In this document: piece after piece, positions 9,318 through 16,565 of the stretch
Layout: each line of letters starts with the position of its first letter
Position numbering within the stretch: the first letter of the stretch is position 1
NCBI RefSeq assembly: GCF_001556045.1
Contig: NZ_LSIC01000073.1
Location: forward strand, 124,001 to 188,000
Origin: Bradyrhizobium sp. CCH5-F6
GTDB lineage: Bacteria; Pseudomonadota; Alphaproteobacteria; Rhizobiales; Xanthobacteraceae
Length of the DNA: 64,000 nucleotides
Reading direction: 5' to 3'
Translations under genes and position numbers: made by a program
Notes under the pieces: generated by a model
What the model saw: only the letters and a program-made list of their open reading frames with translations
The model's database searches: none
What the model was told of the DNA's origin: nothing

Positions 9318-10835
9318 ATGAACCACGGGGGTGATCGGACGGGCCTGCGCATTCGGGGGAATCGCGCGCGCTCGTTCTTGGCGGGGACGATGTCGATGCT
9401 GGGGCTGCTCGCGGCCTCCGACGTCGTCAGAGCTGCGGATGCGCCGGTCGGCGACCAGGCGCCGATACAGGCGCCGGACCTCGGCGTGTCGCCCGTCGCG
9501 ACGGTCGCACCCGCGAGAACGCGCTTCCTGTCGCTCGGCGTCGGCAAGTCCGTCGTGATCGACCTGCCGCGCGAGGTCAAGGACGTACTCGTGGCCGATC
9601 CCAAGATTGCCAACGCGGTGATCCGCTCGTCCCAGCGCGCCTATATCATCGGCGGCCAGGTTGGCCAGACCAACGTCGTGTTCTTCACCGCCGACGGCCA
9701 GCAGGTCGCCTCCTACGACATCGCCGTGAAGCGCGATCTCAACGGCATGCGGGCGGCGCTCCGCCAGTCCTTGCCGGGCGTGCAGATCGAAGGCGTCGGC
9801 GACAGCGTGATGCTGACCGGCTCGGTCTCGAGCCCGGTCGAGGCCCAGCAGGCGGGCGACGTCGCCGCAAAGCTCGTCGGCGGCCCGGACAAGGTCGTCA
9901 ACAACATCGTCGTGCGCGGCCGCGACCAGGTGATGCTCAAGGTCGTGGTCGGCGAAGTCCGCCGCGACATCGTCAAGCAGCTGGGCGTCGATCTCAGCGC
10001 CAGCCTGAACGCCGGCACGGCTGTGGTGAACTTCAACAATTCCAACCCGTTCTCGGTCTCTGGCGGGCCTATCGTCGGCAGCAACGGACTCGGCGTCGCC
10101 GGCCTCTCCAATGGCGTCGCCACCGTCAGCGCCACGATGCGGGCGATGGAAAGTGCCGGTGTCATGCGCACGCTGGCCGAGCCGAGCCTGACCGCGATCT
10201 CCGGCGAATCCGCCACGTTCGTTGCCGGCGGCGAGTTCCCGATTCCCGCAGGCTATACCTGCGATCCGGTCACCCGCTCCTGCGCCACCCAGGTCACCTA
10301 CAAGAAGTTCGGCATCTCCCTGAACTTCACCCCGGTCGTGCTCAGCGAGGGCCGCATCAGCCTGCGCGTGATGACCGAGGTCTCGGAGCTGTCGAACACG
10401 AACTCGATCACGTTGACGCAGGCGGTGTCCGCGACAACGAACAACTCGATCACCATCCCCTCGATCCAGACCCGCCGCGCCGAGACGACGCTGGAAATCC
10501 CTTCGGGCGGTTCGATGGCAATGGCCGGCCTGATCCAGCAGCAGACCAAGCAGGCGATCAACGGCCTGCCCGGCGTCGACCAGGTGCCGATCATCGGCGC
10601 GCTGTTCCGCAGCCGCGACTTCGTCAACAACGAGACCGAGCTGATGGTGATCGTGACGCCCTATGTGGTGCGCGCGGTCGCCCAGAAGGAATTGTCGCGG
10701 CCCGACGACGGCTTCGCACCGGCCTCGGACGCGCAGACGGCGCTGCTCGGTCGCATGAACCGCCTCTATGGCGTCGCGCGCCGGGTCGATCCGATCAACG
10801 GCCCGCCCGGTGATTTCGGCTTCATCATCGACTGA
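9318..10835 (+). CDS. cpaC: CpaC/RcpA, Flp pilus outer-membrane secretin
   Basis: CpaC forms the outer-membrane channel of the Flp pilus. The 505-residue protein has a signal peptide ending near residue 40 (LLAASDVVRAADA), a pilus-assembly N-terminal domain (about 65-140), a BON-like segment, and the secretin domain with EPSLTAISGESATFVAGGEFP near residue 290 and a long beta region ending VPIIGALFRSRDF. It lies between cpaB and cpaD; 52 bases separate its stop from the cpaD start. Confidence 0.95.
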   Translation: MNHGGDRTGLRIRGNRARSFLAGTMSMLGLLAASDVVRAADAPVGDQAPIQAPDLGVSPVATVAPARTRFLSLGVGKSVVIDLPREVKDVLVADPKIANAVIRSSQRAYIIGGQVGQTNVVFFTADGQQVASYDIAVKRDLNGMRAALRQSLPGVQIEGVGDSVMLTGSVSSPVEAQQAGDVAAKLVGGPDKVVNNIVVRGRDQVMLKVVVGEVRRDIVKQLGVDLSASLNAGTAVVNFNNSNPFSVSGGPIVGSNGLGVAGLSNGVATVSATMRAMESAGVMRTLAEPSLTAISGESATFVAGGEFPIPAGYTCDPVTRSCATQVTYKKFGISLNFTPVVLSEGRISLRVMTEVSELSNTNSITLTQAVSATTNNSITIPSIQTRRAETTLEIPSGGSMAMAGLIQQQTKQAINGLPGVDQVPIIGALFRSRDFVNNETELMVIVTPYVVRAVAQKELSRPDDGFAPASDAQTALLGRMNRLYGVARRVDPINGPPGDFGFIID

Positions 10836-10887
10836 GACGAGCGGTTTGGGGACCGGAGCAGGAAACGGGGCAAGAGGGGACCAGGCG

Positions 10888-11619
10888 ATGACGAACACAT
10901 CGGCCGATCGACGTCGCAAGCTGCGGATCGCGCTGGCACTGACGGGCCTGTCCGTCATGCTCGGCGCCTGCAACACCACCGAGATCGTCACCCAGACGGT
11001 GCCGACCGACTATCGCCAGCGCCACCCGATCGCGGTGCAGGAAGGCAAGAAGTCGATCGTGATCTTCGTCGGCAAGGCGAGAGGCGGTCTCTCGGCCGCA
11101 CAGCATTCGGACGTCGCGGGCATCGCCCGGGACTGGGGGCACGAAGGCACCGGCTCCGTCGTCGTCGACGTCCCCGTCGACACCGCCAATTCGCGCGCGG
11201 CTGCAGCGACCTATCAGGAGATCCGGTCCGTGCTCACGTCCGGCGGCGTGCCGTCGCGTGCCATCGTCCAGCATCCCTATCGCCCCGAGGATCCCGGGCT
11301 GCTGCCCACCATCCGCGTCAGCTATTCGAAGATCGCGGCAGTCGCCGGTCCCTGCGGGCTCTGGCCGGAAGACGTCGGCCCCTCCATCCTCGACCCCGGC
11401 TACAGCGAGAACCGGCCTTATTTCAATCTGGGCTGCGCCAGCCAGCGCAACCTCGCGGCGATGATCGACAACCCGGCCGACCTCGAGCAGCCCCGCGCCG
11501 AGACGCCCTCCTACACCGCACGGCGCAACATCGCGTTCGACCGTTACCGCAAGGGCACGCCGGTCGCGACGCCTTCTCCCGAATCCGACAAGGCCAAACT
11601 CAGCGACACCGGCAGATGA
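10888..11619 (+). CDS. cpaD: CpaD, Flp pilus assembly lipoprotein
   Basis: CpaD is a lipoprotein thought to help localise or stabilise the CpaC secretin. The product is 243 residues: a basic N-terminus, a hydrophobic stretch and a lipobox LSVMLGAC (Cys near residue 29), then the CpaD domain beginning TDYRQRHPIAV. The start at 10888 gives a normal lipoprotein signal. Its stop overlaps the cpaE start by four bases, which implies translational coupling. Confidence 0.92.
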   Translation: MTNTSADRRRKLRIALALTGLSVMLGACNTTEIVTQTVPTDYRQRHPIAVQEGKKSIVIFVGKARGGLSAAQHSDVAGIARDWGHEGTGSVVVDVPVDTANSRAAAATYQEIRSVLTSGGVPSRAIVQHPYRPEDPGLLPTIRVSYSKIAAVAGPCGLWPEDVGPSILDPGYSENRPYFNLGCASQRNLAAMIDNPADLEQPRAETPSYTARRNIAFDRYRKGTPVATPSPESDKAKLSDTGR

Positions 11620-12905
11620 CAGCTCTCCACGACGAAGACGCGGACGACCCGCGGCACCCCGAGGAACACATTGCGCCTGTCCCTCGCATTTCGGTGCAAG
11701 CCTTTTGCGAGACCGAGCAGACGCTGGCCGCGGTGACCGCGGCGGGACAGGATCGCCGGCTCGCCAAGGCCCACCTCACCGCCAAGGAAGGCGGCCTCGC
11801 CGCGGCGATCGAGGTCTATGAAACGATGCCGACGCCGAACGTGATCGTCATCGAGTCCGACGGCACGCGCGACCTGCTCGAAGGCCTCGACGATCTCGCC
11901 GGCGTCTGCGATCCCGGCACCCGCGTGGTCGTGATCGGCAGCCCCAACGACACCGCGCCCTATCGTGAGCTGGTGCGCCGCGGCGTCAACGATTACGTGG
12001 TCGGACCGGTCGAGACCCTCGACGTCGTCCGCTCGATCTGCAGCCTGTTCTCGGCTTCCGAGGCCATCATCACCGGCCGCGTCATTGCGGTGGTCGGCGC
12101 CAAGGGCGGCGTCGGTGCGTCCACCGTCGCGCACAATTTGGCCTGGACCATCGCCCGCGACCTCGCACTCGACTCCGTCGTGATCGATCTCGACCTCGCC
12201 TTCGGCACGGCGGGCCTCGACTACAACCAGGATCCGGTGCAGGGAATCGCCAATGCGGTGCTGTCGCAGGACCGGCCGGACACGGCGCTGATGGAGCGCC
12301 TGCTCGCCAAATGCACCGAGCGCCTCAGCCTGCTGGCGGCACCCGCCACGCTCGACCGCGTCTACGATTTCGGCGCCGAAGCCTTCGATGCGGTGTTCGA
12401 CACGCTGCGCATGACCACGCCCTGCATTGTGCTCGACGTTCCCCACCAATGGTCCGGCTGGACGCGGCGCGCGCTGGTCAACGCGGACGACATCGTGATC
12501 GTGGCCGAGCCCGACCTCGCGAACTTGCGCAACACCAAGAACATGCTGACCGTGCTGAAGGCGGCACGCCCCAATGATCGCCCGCCGCTGTACTGCCTCA
12601 ACCAGGTCGGCATGCACAAGCGCGCGGAGATCGAGGTCAAGGCGTTCGCCAAGACCATGGAGAGCCAGCCGATCGCGGTGATCCCGTTCGATTCGAAACT
12701 GTTCTCGACCGCCGCCAACAACGGCCAGATGATCGCCGAGGTCTCCAGAACCCACCGCACCACCCTTCTGTTCCAAAGCATGGCGAACCGCCTCGTCGGC
12801 CGCGGCGAGGTGAAGAAGCCGAAGCGCTCGCTGCTCGAGCCGCTGCTGAAGAAGCTGAAGGGCAGATCGGGGCGCAGCTCGGCCCCGCATCGCAAGGCGT
12901 CGTAG
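11616..12905 (+). CDS. cpaE: CpaE/TadZ-like ParA/MinD-family ATPase
   Basis: CpaE/TadZ proteins position the Flp pilus machine. The 429-residue protein has an N-terminal receiver-like domain (about 25-135, with PNVIVIES) and a MinD/ParA ATPase domain with the deviant Walker A KGGVGASTVAHNLAW near residue 160 and a switch segment VVIDLDLAFGTAG. ATGA overlap with cpaD. In complete tad loci cpaF and tadB/C follow; here cpaE is the last rightward gene, followed by a repeat and a convergent tadD-like gene. Confidence 0.93.
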   Translation: MTALHDEDADDPRHPEEHIAPVPRISVQAFCETEQTLAAVTAAGQDRRLAKAHLTAKEGGLAAAIEVYETMPTPNVIVIESDGTRDLLEGLDDLAGVCDPGTRVVVIGSPNDTAPYRELVRRGVNDYVVGPVETLDVVRSICSLFSASEAIITGRVIAVVGAKGGVGASTVAHNLAWTIARDLALDSVVIDLDLAFGTAGLDYNQDPVQGIANAVLSQDRPDTALMERLLAKCTERLSLLAAPATLDRVYDFGAEAFDAVFDTLRMTTPCIVLDVPHQWSGWTRRALVNADDIVIVAEPDLANLRNTKNMLTVLKAARPNDRPPLYCLNQVGMHKRAEIEVKAFAKTMESQPIAVIPFDSKLFSTAANNGQMIAEVSRTHRTTLLFQSMANRLVGRGEVKKPKRSLLEPLLKKLKGRSGRSSAPHRKAS

Positions 12906-12913
12906 GGACTGGG

Positions 12914-12971
12914 GCGTTTTCGAGCCGAGTGGATCCGGCTCGACTCCGGAAAACGCGTCAGAACAGGAAAT
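12914..12971 (+). repeat. Dispersed Bradyrhizobium-type repeat, copy 2, after cpaE
   Basis: Related to the repeat inside hemW, sharing GAGTGGAT and GGAAAACGCGTCA. It folds into a hairpin with outer arms GCGTTTTC (12914-12921) and GAAAACGC (12949-12956) and inner arms GAGCCG (12922-12927) and CGGCTC (12936-12941). It lies between the convergent genes cpaE and tadD and may terminate or stabilise their transcripts. Confidence 0.75.
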
Positions 12972-12989
12972 CAATCAAAGACGAGCGAG

Positions 12990-13772
12990 CTACTTGTCCG
13001 CCCGTTGCTGCTTTTTCGCCACCAGCTGCCGCAGCGCCGTGACCTTTGCCGCCGCCTGATCGGGCGGCAGATCGGCCCTCACGATGGCCTCGGCTTCGGC
13101 CTGCTTTCCCTCCAGGCCGAGCACGAGCGCGAGATTGGCACGCACGCGGGACTCGGCGGGATTGCGCTCATGCGCGCGGCGCAGGGTTTCCTCGGCGCGC
13201 GGCAGATTGTTCTGGAGCATGTAGGACAGGCCGAGATTGGACAGCACCTGCGGCTCGTCGGGCGCAATCTTCAAGGCGCTGGCGTAATATTGCTGCGCCT
13301 CTTCGTTGCGGCCGAGCTGGTCGAGCGCCGCGCCCTGCGCCGAGAGGATGCGCCAGTCCGGATCTTCCGGCGAGTGCGCGCGGCTGAGGACGTCGAAGGC
13401 CTGCTGGAAATTGCCGTTGTCGGCGAGCGCGCGGCCATAGCCGGCGAGCAGCGCCTTGTTGCTGGGATGGGCGAGCACGGCCTGCTCCAGCACCGCCACC
13501 GCCTGGGCGCGCTGACCGGTCTCGCGCAGCGCCTTGCCATAGGCCAGCGCAACGCCGGGATCACCGGGCTTGCCGCGATAGCGCTCGCGAAGCGCGTCCA
13601 TGTCGGGCTTGGTGTCGGGCTTGGCGTCGGCCCTGCCGGCCGGCTCCGACTTGATGCCGAGCGCGCCGGTCACATCGTCGATGCCGGCGGTCTGGCAGCC
13701 GCCAAGGCCAAGCACCAGAAGTGCGGGAAGCAGGAATCTCGCCGGGAAGGCGAGGGGCGAACGCTTGGACAT
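12990..13772 (-). CDS. tadD: TadD-like TPR lipoprotein
   Basis: The 260-residue product has a lipoprotein signal (LLPALLVLGLGGC, Cys near residue 27), a charged linker, and about four tetratricopeptide repeats from residue 60 to 230 (for example ALAYGKALRETGQRAQAVAVLEQA and VLSNLGLSYMLQNNLPRAEETL). TadD-type TPR lipoproteins belong to Flp pilus loci, and this one faces cpaE. I start it at ATG 13772; a TTG at 13790 would add six residues. A 9-bp dyad covers the translation-start region. Assignment to TadD rests on domain layout plus neighbourhood. Confidence 0.8.
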   Translation of the reverse strand: MSKRSPLAFPARFLLPALLVLGLGGCQTAGIDDVTGALGIKSEPAGRADAKPDTKPDMDALRERYRGKPGDPGVALAYGKALRETGQRAQAVAVLEQAVLAHPSNKALLAGYGRALADNGNFQQAFDVLSRAHSPEDPDWRILSAQGAALDQLGRNEEAQQYYASALKIAPDEPQVLSNLGLSYMLQNNLPRAEETLRRAHERNPAESRVRANLALVLGLEGKQAEAEAIVRADLPPDQAAAKVTALRQLVAKKQQRADK

Positions 13773-13773
13773 A

Positions 13774-13800
13774 CTCTGATCACTCGGCAACTGATCAGAG
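13774..13800. promoter_or_regulatory. Inverted repeat over the tadD translation-start region
   Basis: Perfect 9-base arms CTCTGATCA (13774-13782) and TGATCAGAG (13792-13800) with a 9-base spacer, ending one base before the tadD ATG on the minus strand. No separate good Shine-Dalgarno sequence is seen, so the dyad could be an operator or a hairpin limiting ribosome access. Confidence 0.55.
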
Positions 13801-13851
13801 ATGCTTACCGATTAACGCTAAAGTCCCGTTAAGGACGCGCCCGGTGAGACC

Positions 13852-14097
13852 TTAGTCGACGAATTCGGCGCCGAACTCGCAGCCGATGCGCCAGCGCAGG
13901 CGGCATTGGCGGGAATAGTCGGGCGCGAAGATGATGGTGAATTGCGGCGGCACTTCCAGGAATTCCGCGACCACCTTCACGCCACCGTCCGAAATATCCG
14001 TGATCGTGCAATCCCGCGGCAGCGACCCCGCGCCAAAATGAATCTTGGCGAGCCGGCTGCACACCCGACGCTCGCTTCTCCGGCGATTTACCAGCAT
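13852..14097 (-). CDS. Small PilZ-domain protein
   Basis: An 81-residue single-domain protein with PilZ hallmarks: the basic RRRSERR motif near residue 5 and the later DISDGGVKV (D/N-x-S-x-x-G) motif near residue 34. PilZ domains bind cyclic di-GMP; with both motifs present, binding is plausible, but the output partner is unknown. It lies upstream of tadD on the same strand with a gap of about 80 bases, and may link c-di-GMP to surface behaviour. Overlapping frames at this locus lack the motifs. Confidence 0.8.
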   Translation of the reverse strand: MLVNRRRSERRVCSRLAKIHFGAGSLPRDCTITDISDGGVKVVAEFLEVPPQFTIIFAPDYSRQCRLRWRIGCEFGAEFVD

Positions 14098-14326
14098 CTT
14101 CCCACTTCACTTGTTAGACTACGGCCCATCCCGCAGGCTCAGCAGTAGCGAACATTCGTTGGAATGTGCTGAGGACAGAAGCCCGCATTCGAGGCGTTGT
14201 TTCCGTGCCGTGTTTACGAAGGGTTAGGGGTGTCCGGCCCGGTCGATTTGTTCCCGTATTGTTCTTGCCAAGGACTGTCTCGCTCTGCTACCCTCGATTG
14301 TGCAAAGAGGGCAGGCTGTTTCGAGC
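14098..14326. promoter_or_regulatory. Divergent region between the PilZ gene and yifB
   Basis: About 230 bases with no protein-like ORF. It must hold promoters for the PilZ gene and yifB. No specific boxes were recognised. Confidence 0.35.
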
Positions 14327-15865
14327 ATGGTTCAACGGGTTTCCACCGTCGCCTTTGAGGGGATCGAGGCCCGCGCGGTCGACGTGCAGGTGCAGGTCGC
14401 CCCTGGCCTGCCGGCCTTCGCCATCGTCGGCCTGCCGGACAAGGCGGTGTCCGAGGCGCGCGAGCGGGTGCGTTCGGCGCTGATCGCCTCGGGGCTGGCG
14501 CTGCCGGCGCGACGCATCATCGTGAACCTGGCACCGGCCGATCTGCCCAAGGAAGGCAGCCATTACGACCTGCCGATCGCGCTTGGCCTGATGGCGGCGA
14601 TCGGCGCGATCCCGCCGGATGCGCTGGCCGGCTTCACCGTTCTCGGCGAGCTCGGCCTCGACGGCTCGATCGCGCCGGTGGCCGGCGTTCTTCCCGCCGC
14701 GATCGGCGCCAATGCACGCGAGGAAGGGCTGATCTGCCCCGCAGCCTGCGGCTCCGAGGCGGCGTGGGCGAGCCCGGACATCCAGATCATCGCGGCGAGC
14801 TCGCTGATCCAGATCGCCAACCATTTCAAGGGCACGCAGGTGCTGTCGCGGCCCTCGCCGAAGGTGCATGAGGCCGCCGCCTCCACGCTCGACCTGCGCG
14901 ACATCAAGGGCCAGGAAAGCGCCAAGCGCGCTCTGGAGATCGCGGCCGCCGGCGGCCATCACCTCCTCATGATCGGCGCGCCCGGCGCCGGCAAATCGAT
15001 GCTTGCGGCGCGCCTGCCCTCGATCCTGCCGCCGCTCTCCCCGGGCGAGCTGCTCGAGGTGTCGATGATCGCCTCTGTCGCCGGCGAGATCGAAGGCGGC
15101 GCGCTGACGGCGCGGCGGCCGTTCCGCTCGCCGCATCACTCCGCCAGCATGGCCGCGCTGACGGGCGGCGGCATGCGCGCCAGGCCCGGCGAGATCTCGC
15201 TGGCGCATCAGGGCGTGCTGTTCCTCGACGAATTGCCGGAGTTCGATCCGCGCGTGCTGGATTCGCTGCGCCAGCCACTGGAGAACGGCGAGGTCGCAGT
15301 GTCGCGCGCCAATCACCGCGTCACCTATCCTGCCCGCTTCATGCTGGTCGCCGCGATGAACCCCTGCCGCTGCGGAAATGCGTTCGAGCCCGGCTATGCC
15401 TGCAAGCGCGGCCGCATCGATCGCTGCACCGGCGACTATCAGGCGCGGATCTCGGGTCCCCTCATGGACCGCATCGATCTGCGCATCGAGGTGCCGGCCG
15501 TGACCGCGGCGGACCTGATCCTGCCGCCGCCCGCCGAAGGCTCGGCCGAGGTCGCGGCGCGCGTGGCCGCGGCGCGCGACATCCAGCTCGCGCGCTATGC
15601 GGCTGCAGGCTTGCCCCACATTCGCACCAATGCGGAGGCGCCCGCCTCGGTGCTGGAGGAGATCGCAAAGCCGGATGCGCAAGGCCAAAAGCTGCTGCGC
15701 GATGCCGCCGAGACCATGCGGCTGTCGGCGCGCGGCTATCACCGCGTGCTGCGGGTGGCGCGCACCCTGGCCGACCTCGATCACGCCGACAAGATCGGCC
15801 GCCTGCATCTCGCAGAAGCGCTGTCCTACCGCGCGCTCGCGGAGGATGTGCGGCAGATGGCCTGA
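14327..15865 (+). CDS. YifB/ComM-family AAA+ ATPase (Mg-chelatase-like)
   Basis: A 512-residue protein of the YifB/ComM family. ComM is a hexameric helicase that promotes branch migration during natural transformation, and homologues occur in many non-competent bacteria. Domains: an N-terminal Lon-protease-like ChlI domain (about 5-130, GLPAFAIVGLPDKAV), AAA+ core with Walker A GAPGAGKS near residue 220 and Walker B GVLFLDELPEF, the zinc-like loop MNPCRCGNAFEPGYACKRG, and the Mg-chelatase C-terminal domain. Start ATG 14327 matches the family N-terminus MVQRVSTVAFEG; an upstream in-frame start was rejected. Confidence 0.93.
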   Translation: MVQRVSTVAFEGIEARAVDVQVQVAPGLPAFAIVGLPDKAVSEARERVRSALIASGLALPARRIIVNLAPADLPKEGSHYDLPIALGLMAAIGAIPPDALAGFTVLGELGLDGSIAPVAGVLPAAIGANAREEGLICPAACGSEAAWASPDIQIIAASSLIQIANHFKGTQVLSRPSPKVHEAAASTLDLRDIKGQESAKRALEIAAAGGHHLLMIGAPGAGKSMLAARLPSILPPLSPGELLEVSMIASVAGEIEGGALTARRPFRSPHHSASMAALTGGGMRARPGEISLAHQGVLFLDELPEFDPRVLDSLRQPLENGEVAVSRANHRVTYPARFMLVAAMNPCRCGNAFEPGYACKRGRIDRCTGDYQARISGPLMDRIDLRIEVPAVTAADLILPPPAEGSAEVAARVAAARDIQLARYAAAGLPHIRTNAEAPASVLEEIAKPDAQGQKLLRDAAETMRLSARGYHRVLRVARTLADLDHADKIGRLHLAEALSYRALAEDVRQMA

Positions 15866-15973
15866 TCATTCCGCGCGTCAACCCGGCGGTAACGAGTTTC
15901 CTTTACGCTCTGCAAACCATAAGGCCCGCGAGTTTCGGTTGTGAGTTCCCTGGGGCCGGGCGAGTAGAGTGTC

Positions 15974-16441
15974 ATGTTGCGTCTCAAGATCCTGGCCTCG
16001 GTTGTTCCCCTGTTGGCGGCTGCGGTGTTCGCCCGCGCCGAGATCGGATCGGTCTCGCAGCCCTGCATCGCGCTCGGCGAGACATCGGTCGAGCTCACCT
16101 CCCTGTTCTGGACCGCCGGCGTGCATGTCGCCTTCACCGACGATCCCGCGCGGGCCACGGTACGGGTCCAGATCACCGAGGACGCAGACACAGCGGACTT
16201 CACCGTGGTGGACGACGGCATCGGTTCCGAGCCGGACTCCTGCCAGGCCAATCCGTCGCGGCGTCTCGTCTCGATTGCCGCTGAGCCGGTCGATGGCGGC
16301 CAGGTGATCTATCTCTCCAGCGAGGGACCGGCGGATTATCGCATCTATGTGCGCTCGAAGACGTTCTCGCAGCGCGAGGCGGCGGCGCTGATCGTGGGCG
16401 CCCGCGGCGGCCACCGTCACCTCCAGGCCGCCTCGCTCTGA
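15974..16441 (+). CDS. Secreted protein of unknown function (155 aa)
   Basis: I do not recognise this family. The product has a clear Sec signal peptide (LKILASVVPLLAAAVFARA, cleavage near residue 22) and a mature part of about 130 residues rich in acidic residues and beta-prone segments, with two cysteines (in SQPCIAL and DSCQANPS) that could form a disulfide. Periplasmic location is inferred. It lies 109 bases after yifB and about 125 bases before a hybrid histidine kinase on the same strand, so a sensory partnership is possible but unproven. Confidence 0.75.
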   Translation: MLRLKILASVVPLLAAAVFARAEIGSVSQPCIALGETSVELTSLFWTAGVHVAFTDDPARATVRVQITEDADTADFTVVDDGIGSEPDSCQANPSRRLVSIAAEPVDGGQVIYLSSEGPADYRIYVRSKTFSQREAAALIVGARGGHRHLQAASL

Positions 16442-16565
16442 GCCGTTAACATTCCGTCAACCCTGTTTGGAGGCGGCCGCCAAGCCGCAAACTGTTCGCA
16501 AGGTCGACGCGACATCGTCGCATGCGGCATCACAGGTTTTGAGGAAAAGGTCGGGATCGGTGGCG

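Noticed and set aside
9237..10991. A 584-codon open frame on the minus strand opposite cpaC
   Set aside because: High GC at third codon positions leaves long antisense frames open. The translation is rich in His, Arg, Asp and Ala without domain motifs, while cpaC on the other strand is a clear secretin.
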